A DNA stretch of 63,405 nucleotides, from NCBI RefSeq assembly GCF_000190475.1, contig NZ_AEWH01000035.1, positions 1 through 63,405 on the forward strand, written 5' to 3'. Every line of letters starts with the position of its first letter. The first letter of the stretch is position 1. This document shows positions 29,776 to 42,800 of the stretch, in pieces. The notes under the pieces were generated by a model. That model had not been told where the DNA came from. It did no database searches and saw nothing but the letters and a program-made list of their open reading frames with translations. Source of the stretch: Ornithinibacillus scapharcae TW25. Lineage in GTDB: Bacteria; Bacillota; Bacilli; Bacillales; Amphibacillaceae. The position numbers were made by a program, and so were the translations under genes.

Positions 29776-30405
29776 TTAGTTAGCCTTAACTGCACCCGTG
29801 ATTTTTACGAATGATTTTTTTGCACCTGGTACATTACCTTTAATTAATAGTAGGTTGCGCTCTGCATCAACACTTACTACTTCAAGGTTTTGAATTGTTA
29901 CTTGTTCTGCACCCATGTGACCTGGTAAGTTCTTCCCAGGGAATACACGCATCGGATCAACCGCACCCATAGAACCTGGGCTTCTGTGATAATGAGAACC
30001 GTGTGACATAGGTCCACGAGATTGTCCGTGACGTTTAATTACACCTTGGAAACCTTTACCTTTAGAAGTTCCTGTTACATCTACTTTTTCTCCAACTTGG
30101 AAAATTTCAACACTAATTTCTTGACCTACCTCATACTCATCAAGATTAGTATTACGGATTTCACGAACGTAGCGCTTAGGAGTTGTGTTTGCTTTTTCAG
30201 CATGACCCTTCTCCGCTTTGTTAGTACGTGATTCCTTAAGATCTTGGAAACCGACTTGAATCGCTTCATATCCGTCGTTTTCAAGAGTTTTCTTTTGTAA
30301 AACTACGTTTGGCTCAGCTTGAACTACTGTTACAGGAATAAGTTCTCCGTTTTCGTTGAACAACTGCGTCATGCCAATTTTACGACCTAAGATTCCTTTC
30401 GTCAT
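29776..30405 (-). CDS. rplC: 50S ribosomal protein L3
   Basis: Ribosomal protein L3 (uL3), one of the two 50S assembly initiators, with a loop reaching the peptidyl-transferase centre. 209 residues: [60 protein letters not shown]. Standard. Confidence 0.98.
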   Translation of the reverse strand: MTKGILGRKIGMTQLFNENGELIPVTVVQAEPNVVLQKKTLENDGYEAIQVGFQDLKESRTNKAEKGHAEKANTTPKRYVREIRNTNLDEYEVGQEISVEIFQVGEKVDVTGTSKGKGFQGVIKRHGQSRGPMSHGSHYHRSPGSMGAVDPMRVFPGKNLPGHMGAEQVTIQNLEVVSVDAERNLLLIKGNVPGAKKSFVKITGAVKAN

Positions 30406-30435
30406 CCGTTACACCTCCTATTAAAAAACAAAATT

Positions 30436-30875
<440 letters not shown>

Positions 30876-30904
30876 ATTATATAGAATAAACTGGTCGAGT
30901 GCAA
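30876..30904 (-). promoter_or_regulatory. S10 operon promoter P2 (proximal)
   Basis: Minus strand TTGCAC (30904-30899), 17-base spacer, TATAAT (30881-30876): a near-consensus sigma-A promoter. Confidence 0.85.
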
Positions 30905-30936
30905 CCTTTTTTTAGTTGAAAACTAATTTGTTGCAC
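30899..30936 (-). repeat. Nested inverted repeat between the two S10 promoters
   Basis: GTGCAAC (30899-30905) pairs with GTTGCAC (30930-30936), and inside it TTAGTT (30912-30917) pairs with AACTAA (30921-30926). The outer arm contains the P2 -35 box. In RNA started at P1 it would form one long hairpin. Confidence 0.75.
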
Positions 30937-30944
30937 ATCTATGT

Positions 30945-30973
30945 ATTATACTTACAATCTAGTGTGAATGCAA
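30945..30973 (-). promoter_or_regulatory. S10 operon promoter P1 (distal)
   Basis: Minus strand TTGCAT (30973-30968), 17-base spacer, TATAAT (30950-30945). Same geometry as P2, 69 bases further from rpsJ. The rest of the gap to the tuf terminator (30974-31057) shows no gene or motif. Confidence 0.85.
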
Positions 30974-31067
30974 GGTTTCTATGGATTTTTTTAATTGGGA
31001 AAGATTGGCCACTCCATAGTAAACCTACTAGAACTCAACGAACAAGATTTCATTGGTGATTTTGAGG

Positions 31068-31109
31068 CACAAAAAAAAGATAGATAGCATGATTATGCTA
31101 TCTATCTTT
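31068..31109 (-). terminator. Terminator of the str operon (after tuf)
   Basis: A perfect 15-bp stem (31076-31090 with 31095-31109), 4-base loop, followed by eight T on the minus strand. It separates tuf from the S10 promoters. Confidence 0.92.
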
Positions 31110-31123
31110 ATTGATTACTACTA

Positions 31124-32314
31124 TTATTTTTGGATAGAAGATACTACGCCAGATCCAACTGTACGTCCACCCTCACGGATAGAGAAACGAGTACCGTCTT
31201 CAATAGCAATTGGAGAGATTAACTCAACATCCATTTCGATGTTATCTCCAGGCATTACCATTTCTACGCCTTCTGGAAGGTTGATTACTCCAGTTACGTC
31301 AGTTGTACGGAAGTAGAACTGTGGGCGGTAGTTAGAGAAGAATGGAGTATGACGTCCACCTTCTTCTTTAGATAATACATAAACTTCTGCTTTGAAGTTT
31401 GTGTGTGGAGTAATAGTACCAGGCTTTGCTAGTACTTGACCACGGCTGATATCTTCACGAGCAACACCACGTAATAGTGCACCAATGTTATCTCCAGCTT
31501 CTGCATAATCAAGAAGCTTACGGAACATCTCAACACCTGTTACAGTAGATTTGCTTGATTCTTCTTGAAGACCGATGATTTCAACTTCGTCACCGACTTT
31601 AATTTGACCACGCTCAACACGTCCTGTAGCAACTGTACCACGACCTGTGATTGAGAATACGTCCTCAATTGGCATCATGAATGGCTTTTCAGTGTCACGC
31701 TCTGGAGCTGGAATGTATTCGTCAACAGCATTCATAAGCTCAACGATTTTTTCTTCATACTCAGCAACACCTTCAAGTGCTTTAAGAGCAGAACCTTTGA
31801 TTACTGGAATATCATCACCTGGGAAGTCATATTCACTTAGAAGGTCACGAACTTCCATTTCTACTAATTCAAGTAGTTCTTCGTCATCAACCATATCTAC
31901 TTTGTTAAGGAATACTACGAATGCAGGTACCCCAACGTTACGAGATAATAGGATGTGTTCACGAGTTTGTGGCATTGGGCCATCAGCAGCAGATACTACT
32001 AAGATAGCTCCGTCCATTTGTGCTGCACCTGTGATCATGTTTTTAACATAGTCAGCGTGTCCTGGGCAGTCTACGTGAGCATAGTGACGGCTATCAGTTT
32101 CGTACTCAACGTGAGAAGTAGAGATTGTGATACCACGTTCTCTTTCTTCTGGTGCGTTGTCGATTTGGTCATAACCTCTAACGTCGCCTTTACCATTTTT
32201 CTTTGCCATTACAGTTGTAATAGCAGCAGTTAAAGTAGTTTTACCATGGTCAACGTGTCCAAGAGTACCAACGTTAACGTGTTGTTTGGAACGGTCAAAT
32301 TTTTCTTTAGCCAT
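31124..32314 (-). CDS. tuf: Elongation factor Tu
   Basis: GTPase delivering aminoacyl-tRNA to the ribosome. 396 residues with G1 GHVDHGKTT (19-27), G2 in RERGITI, G3 [10 protein letters not shown]4 NKVDMVDD, and domains 2 and 3 complete to SSIQK. The elfamycin-binding regions look standard. Last gene of the str operon, 121 bases after fusA with a strong hairpin in the gap. Confidence 0.99.
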   Translation of the reverse strand: MAKEKFDRSKQHVNVGTLGHVDHGKTTLTAAITTVMAKKNGKGDVRGYDQIDNAPEERERGITISTSHVEYETDSRHYAHVDCPGHADYVKNMITGAAQMDGAILVVSAADGPMPQTREHILLSRNVGVPAFVVFLNKVDMVDDEELLELVEMEVRDLLSEYDFPGDDIPVIKGSALKALEGVAEYEEKIVELMNAVDEYIPAPERDTEKPFMMPIEDVFSITGRGTVATGRVERGQIKVGDEVEIIGLQEESSKSTVTGVEMFRKLLDYAEAGDNIGALLRGVAREDISRGQVLAKPGTITPHTNFKAEVYVLSKEEGGRHTPFFSNYRPQFYFRTTDVTGVINLPEGVEMVMPGDNIEMDVELISPIAIEDGTRFSIREGGRTVGSGVVSSIQK

Positions 32315-32362
32315 TTATATTTCCTCCTTTAATTAAATGAAAGTTTTTAAGTATATGTTGGA

Positions 32363-32395
32363 GCTAAGAAATAACTGCTTGGGTCATTTCTTAGC
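32363..32395 (-). other. Hairpin in the fusA-tuf spacer
   Basis: Minus-strand RNA 32395-32363 forms a 13-pair stem (GCTAAGAAATGAC with GTTATTTCTTAGC, one G-U) and a 7-base loop, without a T run. It could be an RNA processing/stabilising hairpin that lets tuf mRNA accumulate separately. Confidence 0.65.
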
Positions 32396-32435
32396 CTACA
32401 ATAAAAGTTATACTTGAGAATGATGAAAAAATCAA

Positions 32436-34514
32436 TTATTCTCCAGCGTTTTTCTTAATAATTTCTTCAGAAATACTCTTTGGTACTTCTTCATAATGAT
32501 CAAAGTGCATTGTGTATTGTCCGCGTCCTTGCGTGTTTGAACGTAATGCAGTTGCATAACCGAACATTTCAGCAAGTGGTACGAATGCTTTAACAACTTG
32601 TAATTGTCCGCGTGCCTCCATACCTTCCATACGTCCACGACGAGAAGTAATATCACCGATGATGTCACCCATGTATTCTTCAGGCATAACAACTTCTACT
32701 TTCATCATTGGTTCAAGTAGAACTGGGTTACATTTGTTCTTAGCAGCTTTCAGTGCCATAGATGCCGCAACTTTAAACGCCATTTCGTTTGAGTCAACAT
32801 CATGGTAGCTACCATCGAATAGAGAAGCTTTAATGTCGATTAGTGGATATCCAGCTAATACACCATTTTCCATTGCTTCTTTAACACCTTGTTCTACAGC
32901 AGGGATGTATTCACGAGGAACTACACCACCAACAATTTTGTTTTCAAATTCAAAGCCAGCGCCTTCTTCATTTGGTTCGAACTTGATCCAAACGTGACCG
33001 AATTGTCCACGTCCACCTGACTGACGTACGAATTTACCTTCAACTTCAGCAGCTGCACGGAATGTTTCACGGTATGCAACCTGTGGAGCACCCACGTTAG
33101 CTTCTACTTTGAATTCACGTTTCATACGGTCAACAATGATGTCTAGGTGAAGTTCACCCATACCAGAGATGATTGTTTGACCAGTCTCAGGGTTTGTTTC
33201 AGTTCTAAATGTTGGATCTTCCTCAGCAAGTTTACCAAGGGCAATACCCATTTTATCTTGGTCACCTTTAGTTTTAGGCTCAATAGCAACTGAGATAACC
33301 GGTTCTGGGAATTCCATAGATTCAAGAATTACAAGATTCTTTTCGTCACATAGAGTATCACCAGTTGTAGTATCTTTCAATCCAACTGCAGCAGCAATCT
33401 CACCAGCATAAACTGTTGGAATTTCTTCACGAGAGTTTGCGTGCATTTGCAGGATACGACCTACACGTTCGCGTTTATCTTTAACAGAGTTACGGACATA
33501 AGATCCAGAATCTAGCGTTCCAGAATATACACGGAAGAATGTAAGTTTACCTACAAACGGATCCGTCATAACTTTAAACGCTAGAGCTGCAAATGGTTCG
33601 TCATCAGAAGATTTACGAGTTACTTTTTCATCTGAATCAGGAAGTGTTCCTTCAATATCTGGAACATCAGTCGGTGCAGGAAGATAGTCGATAACACCAT
33701 CTAGCATTAACTGTACACCTTTGTTTTTGAATGCCGAACCACAGAATACTGGGTAAAATTCTACTGATAAAGTAGCTTTACGAATTGCCTTTTTAAGTTC
33801 TTCGTTAGAGATTTCTTCTCCTTCTAAGTACTTCATCATTAGCTCTTCGTCAAGTTCTGACACTGCCTCAATTAGGCTAGCACGTAACTCTTCTGCTTTA
33901 TCTTTGTATTCAGCCGGAATTTCTTTCGCTTCATCGCGTGTGCCTAAATCATCTAAATAGAAGTGAGCTTCCATGTTGATTAGGTCAATAATTCCATTGA
34001 ATTGATCTTCAGCACCGATTGGGAATTGCACAGGGTGTGCATTTGCCCCAAGACGTTCCTTTAATGTACCAACAGAATACAAGAAGTCTGCACCTGTTTT
34101 ATCCATCTTATTGATGAACACGATACGAGGAACACCGTATGTTGTTGCTTGGCGCCATACAGTTTCAGTTTGAGGCTCAACACCAGATTGTGCATCAAGA
34201 ACTGTTACCGCACCGTCAAGCACACGTAGTGAACGTTCAACTTCTACAGTGAAGTCTACGTGTCCTGGTGTATCAATAATATTGATACGGTGGTTTTTCC
34301 ATTGAGCAGTTGTTGCAGCGGAAGTGATTGTGATTCCGCGCTCTTGCTCTTGTTCCATCCAGTCCATTTGGGAAGCACCTTCATGTGTTTCACCAATTTT
34401 GTGAATGCGTCCTGTATAGAAAAGAATACGCTCAGTTGTAGTGGTTTTACCTGCATCGATGTGTGCCATAATACCAATATTGCGCGTCTTTTCCAAGGAG
34501 AACTCTCTTGCCAT
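32436..34514 (-). CDS. fusA: Elongation factor G
   Basis: GTPase that drives translocation. 692 residues, with G1 AHIDAGKTT (17-25), G2 [12 protein letters not shown]3 DTPGHVDF, G4 NKMDKTGAD and five complete domains, ending KKNAGE. Standard str-operon position between rpsG and tuf. Confidence 0.99.
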   Translation of the reverse strand: MAREFSLEKTRNIGIMAHIDAGKTTTTERILFYTGRIHKIGETHEGASQMDWMEQEQERGITITSAATTAQWKNHRINIIDTPGHVDFTVEVERSLRVLDGAVTVLDAQSGVEPQTETVWRQATTYGVPRIVFINKMDKTGADFLYSVGTLKERLGANAHPVQFPIGAEDQFNGIIDLINMEAHFYLDDLGTRDEAKEIPAEYKDKAEELRASLIEAVSELDEELMMKYLEGEEISNEELKKAIRKATLSVEFYPVFCGSAFKNKGVQLMLDGVIDYLPAPTDVPDIEGTLPDSDEKVTRKSSDDEPFAALAFKVMTDPFVGKLTFFRVYSGTLDSGSYVRNSVKDKRERVGRILQMHANSREEIPTVYAGEIAAAVGLKDTTTGDTLCDEKNLVILESMEFPEPVISVAIEPKTKGDQDKMGIALGKLAEEDPTFRTETNPETGQTIISGMGELHLDIIVDRMKREFKVEANVGAPQVAYRETFRAAAEVEGKFVRQSGGRGQFGHVWIKFEPNEEGAGFEFENKIVGGVVPREYIPAVEQGVKEAMENGVLAGYPLIDIKASLFDGSYHDVDSNEMAFKVAASMALKAAKNKCNPVLLEPMMKVEVVMPEEYMGDIIGDITSRRGRMEGMEARGQLQVVKAFVPLAEMFGYATALRSNTQGRGQYTMHFDHYEEVPKSISEEIIKKNAGE

Positions 34515-34552
34515 GTATTCTTCTCCTTCCTGTTAAAACCTTTATTTTTATA

Positions 34553-35023
34553 TTACCAACGATAGTGAGCAAACGCTTTGTTCGCTTCTGCCATCTTGTG
34601 CATATCTTCGCGTTTTTTAACAGCTGCTCCAGTGTTGTTAGAAGCATCAAGAATTTCATTAGCTAAACGTTCTTCCATTGTCTTTTCACCGCGTAGGCGT
34701 GCGTAATTAACAAGGTAACGTAATCCTAAAGTTTGGCGACGTTCTGGGCGTACTTCTACCGGTACTTGGTAGTTTGAACCCCCAACACGACGTGCGCGTA
34801 CTTCAAGTACTGGCATAACATTCTTCATTGCTTGTTCGAAAACATCCATTGGATTTTGTCCGCTGCGTTGTTCTACTAGTTCAAAAGCGTTATAAAGAAG
34901 CTTTTGTGCTACCCCACGTTTACCATCAATCATGATTTGATTGATTAAACGAGTTACTAGTTTTGAATTATAAAGTGGATCTGGCAAGACATCGCGCTTA
35001 GGTACTGGTCCTTTACGTGGCAT
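34553..35023 (-). CDS. rpsG: 30S ribosomal protein S7
   Basis: Ribosomal protein S7 (uS7), initiator of 30S head assembly, contacting E-site tRNA. 156 residues: [56 protein letters not shown]. Between rpsL and fusA. Confidence 0.98.
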   Translation of the reverse strand: MPRKGPVPKRDVLPDPLYNSKLVTRLINQIMIDGKRGVAQKLLYNAFELVEQRSGQNPMDVFEQAMKNVMPVLEVRARRVGGSNYQVPVEVRPERRQTLGLRYLVNYARLRGEKTMEERLANEILDASNNTGAAVKKREDMHKMAEANKAFAHYRW

Positions 35024-35073
35024 ATGTCCCCCTCCTTTCCTGTATCTTGATGTTAAGCTATTTAGCTTTTAGA

Positions 35074-35493
35074 TTATTTTTTCTCTTTAGGGCGTTTTGT
35101 ACCGTATTTAGAACGACCTTGCATACGGCCGTCTACTCCAGCAGTATCAAGCGCACCACGAACGATGTGGTAACGTACCCCAGGTAAGTCTTTTACACGA
35201 CCTCCACGGATTAGTACTACACTGTGTTCCTGTAGGTTGTGTCCAATTCCAGGAATGTATGCAGTTACCTCCATGTTGTTAGATAAACGAACACGAGCAT
35301 ACTTACGTAGGGCTGAGTTCGGTTTCTTTGGAGTTAGTGTACCAACACGAGTACATACACCACGTTTTTGTGGAGAGTTTTCGTTTGTTAGAGACTTCTT
35401 AAAGCTGTTGTACCCTCTGTTAAGTGCTGGTGAGTTAGATTTCTTAGGTTTGTTTGTACGACCTTTACGTACAAGCTGGTTAATTGTAGGCAT
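35074..35493 (-). CDS. rpsL: 30S ribosomal protein S12
   Basis: Ribosomal protein S12 (uS12) of the decoding centre. 139 residues; the streptomycin-determining loops read [20 protein letters not shown] and [18 protein letters not shown], with the wild-type Lys at both classical positions, so no target-based resistance is indicated. Preceded by a 130-base leader containing a GGCGGT/ACCGCC inverted repeat. Confidence 0.98.
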   Translation of the reverse strand: MPTINQLVRKGRTNKPKKSNSPALNRGYNSFKKSLTNENSPQKRGVCTRVGTLTPKKPNSALRKYARVRLSNNMEVTAYIPGIGHNLQEHSVVLIRGGRVKDLPGVRYHIVRGALDTAGVDGRMQGRSKYGTKRPKEKK

Positions 35494-35623
35494 TTTGTTT
35501 TTCCTCCCTTCTTATTGGGTCATAGAATTTAGAGCTAGTAATCACCTGTTTTGTAAACCCACACATCCAGGCGGTTCATCTTAGTGCAAAAAACAAAGCT
35601 TTCACGGTTTCACACCGCCAAAA

Positions 35624-35878
35624 CTACCATTTCTTTATTGCAACTGTTGATGCGCCAACATCAATACCACATGCGGCACCTAGCTTTTTCTTGGAATCAA
35701 CACGTAGACAAGGTATGTCTAGCGTTTTAGCTAATTCTTCTACTTCACGTGTTATATACCGATCAGCATCTCCGGCAATATACACTTCACTTATTTGGCC
35801 ATTTTTCATAGCCTTAAGTGTTTGCTTCAATCCAATAATTGTTTGCGATTTTACTTGTTTTACTTTTTCATAAGACAT
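35624..35878 (-). CDS. rplGB: L7Ae-family kink-turn RNA-binding protein (YbxF/RplGB)
   Basis: Small L7Ae/L30e-fold protein of 82 residues (same as B. subtilis YbxF), which binds kink-turn RNA. Segments TIIGLKQTLKAMKNGQISEV, YIAGDADRYITREVEELAKT and GAACGIDVGASTVAI are typical. ATG 35878 is supported by GGAGG; the reading frame extends 27 bases upstream without a better site. First gene of the str operon here, driven by a consensus promoter. Confidence 0.93.
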   Translation of the reverse strand: MSYEKVKQVKSQTIIGLKQTLKAMKNGQISEVYIAGDADRYITREVEELAKTLDIPCLRVDSKKKLGAACGIDVGASTVAIKKW

Positions 35879-35912
35879 TGTATATCCTCCAAAGTAATCA
35901 CACAAGCTAGAA

Positions 35913-35933
35913 AGTTAAGTAGCTTTCTTAACT
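35913..35933 (-). other. Small hairpin in the str operon leader
   Basis: AGTTAAG (35913-35919) pairs with CTTAACT (35927-35933) in the leader between promoter and rplGB. Role unknown. Confidence 0.4.
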
Positions 35934-35962
35934 GACAAGTATAAATCGGAAGCACCTTGAAT

Positions 35963-35991
35963 ATATTATCATTCTCGTTTTTTAATGTCAA
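35963..35991 (-). promoter_or_regulatory. str operon promoter
   Basis: Minus strand TTGACA (35991-35986), 17-base spacer, TAATAT (35968-35963). Strong sigma-A match about 85 bases upstream of rplGB. No clear rpoC terminator was found before it. Confidence 0.85.
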
Positions 35992-36070
35992 CTCAATTTG
36001 ATAATATTTTTTAAGATGCTCCCAAATTTATTCTTGTATTTTAATCTAGTTTCCGCATTGTAACCGTAGT

Positions 36071-39000
36071 TTATTGAACTGGCTGTTCCAGCTCTTCCAC
36101 TACTTCTTCTTCGTCTGTATTAGGTAAATCGATTTTACGATAGCGTTGCATACCTGTTCCTGCAGGGACAAGCTTACCGATAATTACGTTTTCTTTAAGT
36201 CCTAGTAATTCATCACGTTTTCCTTTTATTGCAGCATCCGTTAACACTCTTGTTGTTTCTTGGAATGATGCCGCAGATAAGAAGGAATCTGTTTCTAAGG
36301 AAGCTTTTGTTATACCGAGTAATACCGGTCTTCCAACCGCCGGTTGATTACCTTCAGCAAGTACTTTGCGGTTCGCTTCTTTGAATTGATGTAGTTCCAG
36401 TAATGAACCTGGTAGTACATCTGTATCACCAGCATCAAGAACACGAACTTTACGAAGCATTTGACGAACCATAACTTCGACGTGTTTATCACCGATTTCT
36501 ACTCCTTGCATACGGTATACGCGTTGCACTTCACGTAATAGATAATCTTGTACTCCAGCAACACCCTGTACGCGAATAAGTGCTTTAGGGTCGATTGAAC
36601 CTTCTGTAAGTTCTTGACCAGCAATCACTTCATCACCTACAGACACTTTTAGACGAGCATTATATGGTACAGCGTATGAGCGTTGTTCTACTTCACCCTG
36701 GATTACAATTTCCTGTTTGTCTTTCACTTCATGAATTTCTAGTACCGTACCGTAGATCTCACTAATTACAGCCTGACCTTTCGGGTTACGAGCCTCGAAC
36801 AATTCTTGAATACGTGGTAAACCTTGTGTAATATCATCTCCTGCAACCCCACCTGTGTGGAAAGTACGCATTGTTAACTGTGTACCTGGTTCACCAATTG
36901 ATTGTGCAGCGATAATTCCAACTGCTTCTCCAACTTCCACTTCAGAACCAGTTGCTAAGTTGCGGCCATAACACTTCTTACATACACCGTGTTTTGTATT
37001 ACATGTAAACACTGTACGAATCGTTACTGTATCAATTCCAGCTTCCACTATTTGTTTCGCTTGATCTTCGGAGATAACCGTATCGAATTCTACGATAACC
37101 TCTTTCGTTTCCGGATGAACAATCTTTTCAAAAGCAGTACGTCCAACTAAGCGATCAAATAATGGTTCGATGACTTCGTTACCATCCATTAAAGCACTTA
37201 CCGGTAATCCACGGTCCGTTCCACAATCTGTCTCACGAACTATAACATCTTGCGCCACGTCAACTAGACGTCGAGTTAAGTAACCAGAGTCTGCTGTTTT
37301 TAATGCTGTATCGGCTAATCCTTTACGCGCACCGTGCGTAGAGATAAAGTACTCTAGTACTGTTAAACCTTCACGGAAACTTGATTTGATTGGCAACTCA
37401 ATAATTCTACCAGCTGGGTTAGCCATCAAACCACGCATACCAGCTAACTGTGTGAAGTTAGATGCGTTACCACGTGCTCCTGAGTCACTCATCATAAAGA
37501 TAGGGTTACGATTATCTAATGACTTCATCAGACGTTCTTGGATATTATCTTTAGCCTGAGTCCAAATAGCAATTACTCTGTCATAACGTTCCTCTTCCGT
37601 TACTAAACCACGACGGAATTGTTTCATGACATTATCTACTTTTTTCTGAGCTTCATCTAGGATTTCCTGTTTTTCAGGTAATACTACGATATCAGAGATA
37701 CCTACTGTCATACCTGCAGTAGTAGACATAGCAAAACCTAGATCTTTCATACGATCAAGCATTTTAGATGTTTCGGTAATCTTATAACGCTTGAATACTT
37801 CGGCGATAATATCACCTAGGAAACCTTTTTTGAACGGCTTAATGATTTCACGTTTTTTAATTTCCGCTTTAACATCCGTACCTTTAGCTACAAAATATTC
37901 TACAGGTGTGCGTTCTTCTAGATTGGTTTTGGTAGGCTCATTAATATATGGGAACGATTCTGGTAGGATTTCATTGAAAATCAACTTACCTACAGTAGTT
38001 AACAATAATTGTTTATTTTGTTCCCCTGTGAAAGTCTTGTTATTTAGGTTTGATGCTTGAACTGCGACACGAGTATGCAAATGAACATAGCCGTTTTGAT
38101 AAGCAATTCTTGCTTCATTAACATCATTAAACACAGTTCCTTCACCAATCGCACCTTCACGTTCTAATGTTAAGTAATAGTTACCTAATACCATATCCTG
38201 TGATGGTGTAACAACCGGTTTTCCATCCTTAGGATTAAGGATGTTCTGTGCAGCAAGCATTAGTAAACGAGCTTCAGCCTGAGCTTCAGCTGATAACGGT
38301 ACATGGACCGCCATTTGGTCCCCGTCAAAATCTGCGTTGTAAGCCGTACATACTAGTGGATGCAGACGAATTGCACGTCCTTCAACTAGAGTCGGTTCGA
38401 ATGCCTGAATACCTAATCTGTGAAGAGTAGGGGCACGGTTAAGAAGAACTGGATGTTCTTTAATAACATCTTCTAGTACTCCCCAAACGTCTGGGTGTAC
38501 TCTCTCAATCTTACGTTTAGCAGACTTAATATTATGCGCAATTCCTCGTTCCACTAACTCTTTCATAATAAATGGCTTGAATAATTCCAATGCCATTTCT
38601 TTCGGTAATCCGCATTGGTACATTTTTAAGTTTGGACCTACTACGATTACAGAACGACCAGAGTAGTCTACACGCTTCCCTAATAAGTTTTGGCGGAAAC
38701 GTCCTTGTTTACCTTTTAGCATATGAGAAAGTGATTTTAGTGGTCGGTTACCAGGTCCAGTCACAGGACGGCCGCGGCGACCATTATCAATAAGAGCATC
38801 AACAGCCTCTTGTAGCATACGCTTTTCATTTTGAACAATGATACTTGGTGCTCCTAAATCTAATAAACGCTTCAATCGATTGTTACGGTTAATAACACGT
38901 CGATAAAGGTCGTTCAGATCAGAAGTCGCAAAACGTCCACCATCTAGTTGTACCATCGGTCTAATTTCCGGTGGGATAACCGGAAGAACATCTAATATCA

Positions 39001-39676
39001 TCCATGATGTTTCGTTTCCAGAATTACGGAAAGCTTCTAATACTTCTAGACGCTTAATTGCTCTCGTTCTACGTTGTCCTTGAGCTGTTTTTAATTCTTC
39101 CTTCAAAGCATCTACTTCTTTATCAAGATCGATATCTTGAAGTAGTTTACGGATTGCTTCTGCACCCATTTGAGCTTTGAATGTATTACCATATTTCTCG
39201 TAATAAGCACGGAATTCTTTTTCAGAAAGCAATTGTTTTTTCTCAAGTGGTGTGTTACCAGGATCTGTAACAATGTAGGCAGCAAAATAGATTACTTCCT
39301 CCAATGCACGTGGAGACATGTCTAAAACAAGCCCCATACGACTAGGGATCCCTTTAAAATACCAAATATGAGAAACCGGTGCTGCTAATTCAATATGTCC
39401 CATACGCTCACGACGTACTTTGGACTTCGTAACTTCAACACCACAACGATCACAGACTACACCTTTATAACGAACTCTCTTATATTTCCCGCAATGACAT
39501 TCCCAGTCCTTTTGTGGACCAAAAATACGTTCACAGAATAAACCATCTTTTTCTGGTTTTAGTGTACGGTAGTTAATTGTTTCTGGTTTCTTCACTTCTC
39601 CATAAGACCACGAACGGATCTTTTCTGGTGAAGCTAAACCTATTTTCATAAATTCAAAGTTATTTACATCTAACAA
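36071..39676 (-). CDS. rpoC: DNA-directed RNA polymerase subunit beta'
   Basis: Catalytic beta' subunit, 1201 residues, close to the B. subtilis length. It has the N-terminal zinc ribbon ([20 protein letters not shown]), the Mg-binding [12 protein letters not shown] motif, the bridge-helix/trigger-loop region ([20 protein letters not shown]), and a second zinc site CxxC ([11 protein letters not shown]). The C terminus is acidic. Preceded by AGGGAGG, 134 bases after rpoB. Confidence 0.99.
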   Translation of the reverse strand: MLDVNNFEFMKIGLASPEKIRSWSYGEVKKPETINYRTLKPEKDGLFCERIFGPQKDWECHCGKYKRVRYKGVVCDRCGVEVTKSKVRRERMGHIELAAPVSHIWYFKGIPSRMGLVLDMSPRALEEVIYFAAYIVTDPGNTPLEKKQLLSEKEFRAYYEKYGNTFKAQMGAEAIRKLLQDIDLDKEVDALKEELKTAQGQRRTRAIKRLEVLEAFRNSGNETSWMILDVLPVIPPEIRPMVQLDGGRFATSDLNDLYRRVINRNNRLKRLLDLGAPSIIVQNEKRMLQEAVDALIDNGRRGRPVTGPGNRPLKSLSHMLKGKQGRFRQNLLGKRVDYSGRSVIVVGPNLKMYQCGLPKEMALELFKPFIMKELVERGIAHNIKSAKRKIERVHPDVWGVLEDVIKEHPVLLNRAPTLHRLGIQAFEPTLVEGRAIRLHPLVCTAYNADFDGDQMAVHVPLSAEAQAEARLLMLAAQNILNPKDGKPVVTPSQDMVLGNYYLTLEREGAIGEGTVFNDVNEARIAYQNGYVHLHTRVAVQASNLNNKTFTGEQNKQLLLTTVGKLIFNEILPESFPYINEPTKTNLEERTPVEYFVAKGTDVKAEIKKREIIKPFKKGFLGDIIAEVFKRYKITETSKMLDRMKDLGFAMSTTAGMTVGISDIVVLPEKQEILDEAQKKVDNVMKQFRRGLVTEEERYDRVIAIWTQAKDNIQERLMKSLDNRNPIFMMSDSGARGNASNFTQLAGMRGLMANPAGRIIELPIKSSFREGLTVLEYFISTHGARKGLADTALKTADSGYLTRRLVDVAQDVIVRETDCGTDRGLPVSALMDGNEVIEPLFDRLVGRTAFEKIVHPETKEVIVEFDTVISEDQAKQIVEAGIDTVTIRTVFTCNTKHGVCKKCYGRNLATGSEVEVGEAVGIIAAQSIGEPGTQLTMRTFHTGGVAGDDITQGLPRIQELFEARNPKGQAVISEIYGTVLEIHEVKDKQEIVIQGEVEQRSYAVPYNARLKVSVGDEVIAGQELTEGSIDPKALIRVQGVAGVQDYLLREVQRVYRMQGVEIGDKHVEVMVRQMLRKVRVLDAGDTDVLPGSLLELHQFKEANRKVLAEGNQPAVGRPVLLGITKASLETDSFLSAASFQETTRVLTDAAIKGKRDELLGLKENVIIGKLVPAGTGMQRYRKIDLPNTDEEEVVEELEQPVQ

Positions 39677-39810
39677 GGGTATACCTCCCTTTAATGTCTG
39701 TTATCAAATGGATTACTGATTAATGAGATATGGGGGAAAGATTAGAAAAACTTGCATTCGCTCGTTCTTTTGCAAATGTACAAGTACTCCTCGTCAATTC
39801 CCCACCTCAA

Positions 39811-42800
39811 TTAACTTTCTTCTACTTCTAAGTTTAGCTTGCTAGCTGCTTGTGTTTCTTCCTCTTCTAAATCACGCATTTCAATTTCTGATTCATCTCC
39901 AGCAAGAATCTTCACATCCAAGCCAAGACTTTGTAGTTCTTTAATTAATACTTTAAATGATTCTGGCACTCCTGGTTCTGGAACATTTTCACCCTTAACG
40001 ATAGCTTCATATGTTTTCACACGTCCAACAACATCATCCGACTTAACAGTCAGGATTTCTTGAAGTGTGTATGCAGCACCATAAGCTTCTAATGCCCAAA
40101 CCTCCATCTCACCGAAACGCTGACCACCGAATTGTGCTTTACCACCTAGTGGTTGCTGTGTTACTAATGAGTATGGTCCAGTCGAACGCGCATGTAGCTT
40201 ATCATCAACCATGTGTGCAAGCTTAATCATGTACATGACACCAACTGACACGCGGTTATCAAATGGTACACCGGTTCTACCGTCATACAGAATGGTTTTT
40301 GCATCCCTTGGCATCCCTGCTTCTTCCAGTGTATCCCATACATCTTGCTCATTTGCACCATCAAATACTGGTGTAGCAACATGGATACCTAATTGTCTCG
40401 CAGCCATACCTAAATGCAATTCAAACACCTGTCCGATGTTCATACGAGATGGTACCCCTAGTGGGTTAAGCATGATATCAACCGGAGTTCCGTCTGGTAG
40501 ATAAGGCATATCTTCCTCAGGTAAAATACGAGAAATAACCCCTTTATTACCGTGACGTCCAGCCATCTTATCCCCTTCATGAATTTTACGCTTTTGAACA
40601 ATATATACGCGAACTAATTCATTAACACCTGGTGGTAATTCATCTCCATCTTCACGGTTAAAGATTTTAACATCTAAAACAATACCGCCTGCACCATGTG
40701 GTACGCGTAATGAAGTGTCGCGGACCTCACGTGCTTTTTCACCAAAGATCGCATGTAATAGACGCTCTTCAGCAGAAAGCTCTGTTACCCCTTTAGGCGT
40801 AACTTTACCAACAAGAATATCGCCATCAGAAACCTCTGCACCAATACGAATAATTCCTTGTTCATTAAGATTTTTAAGAGCTTCTTCCCCTACGTTCGGA
40901 ATATCTCTTGTAATTTCCTCTGGTCCAAGCTTCGTATCGCGAGCTTCTGATTCATACTCTTCTATATGAATGGATGTATAGACATCATCTTTCACTAAGC
41001 GTTCACTCATGATGATAGCATCCTCATAGTTGTAACCTTCCCATGTCATGAAAGCAACAAGAACGTTACGACCTAGCGCAAGTTCACCCTTCTCCATGGA
41101 AGGACCATCAGCAAGAACCTCTCCAACAGTTACTCGGTTACCCTCGGATACAATTGGTCGTTGGTTATAGCAAGTACCTTGGTTAGAACGGATAAACTTT
41201 TGAAGTTTATAACGGTCTAAATCTCCTTTAACTTCCTTACCATCAACCTCTTTTACTCGGCGTACTAGGATTTCTTTTGCCTCAACTCGTTCAACGATTC
41301 CCTCATGCTTACAGATAATCGCAGCACCAGAATCTTTTCCTGATACATATTCCATACCTGTACCTACTATTGGAGCCTCAGGGTTAAGAAGTGGAACTGC
41401 TTGACGTTGCATGTTCGCACCCATTAGCGCACGGTTCGAGTCATCGTTTTCTAAGAACGGAATACAAGCTGTTGCCGCAGAAACTACCTGTTTCGGCGAT
41501 ACATCCATGTAATCTAGTTTTTCACGAGGTACTACAGTGTTCTCCCCGCGGAAACGTGCAACAACTTCACTATCTACAAATGTGCCGTCGTCGTTTAATC
41601 TAGCGTTAGCCTGTGCGACAACATAGTTATCTTCCTCATCAGCTGTCAAGTAATCAATTTGGTTCGTTACTTTACCAGTATCAGGGTCAACGCGACGATA
41701 AGGTGTTTCAATAAATCCAAATTTATTCACTTTTGCATAAGATGATAATGAGTTGATTAGTCCAATGTTCGGACCCTCTGGGGTTTCAATTGGACACATA
41801 CGGCCATAGTGAGAATAGTGTACGTCACGAACTTCAAAACCAGCACGTTCACGTGTTAAACCACCAGGACCAAGGGCACTAAGTCTACGTTTGTGAGTTA
41901 ACTCAGCTAATGGATTTGTTTGATCCATAAACTGGGATAACTGTGAACTACCGAAAAACTCTTTTATTGAAGCAATCACCGGACGGATATTAATCAACTG
42001 TTGAGGTGTGACGCTTGATGTATCTTGAATAGACATACGCTCGCGCACAACACGTTCCATACGGGATAATCCGATACGGAATTGGTTTTGTAATAACTCT
42101 CCTACAGAACGTAGTCTACGATTTCCTAGATGGTCAATATCATCCGTATCTCCAACTCGGTGTAAAAGGTTAAAGAAGTAACTGATAGATGCCAAAATGT
42201 CTGCAGGTGTAATATGTTTAACACTAGTATCGATGTTGGCATTACCGATAACAGTTAATACTCTTTCACCACTTGGATCGGTCGGATCAACAATTTTAAT
42301 AGATTGGATACGAATCGGATCCTCTAACACACCATCATGTGGTTCAAGAATCTTTTCACCAAGTACAACTTCACTTTGCTCAATATAAGGAATGATTTTA
42401 TCTAACAATCTACGTTCGACCTTATCTCCAGCTTGAGCCAATACTTCCCCAGTTTCCGCGTCAACAATTGGTTCTGCTAATACTTGGTTGAACAAGCGGT
42501 TTTTTAGGTGAAGTTTTTTGTTTATTTTATAACGTCCTACATGAGCCAAATCATAACGTTTCGGATCAAAGAAACGAGAGATCAGCAAGCTCTTTGCGTT
42601 CTCTACAGTAGGTGGTTCTCCTGGACGTAGGCGTTCATAAATCTCAAGTAGCGCCTTTTCTGTTGATTCGGTATTGTCTTTTTCTAACGTGTTAATTAAG
42701 TATTCATTCTCACCAATCAAATCAATAATTTCTTGATCTGTACCAAAACCTAGAGCGCGTAATAATACTGTAATTGGTAGTTTACGGGTACGGTCAATTC

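Noticed and set aside
41880-41960. Possible rifampicin-resistance changes in rpoB
   Set aside because: The pocket sequence is the normal sensitive form.
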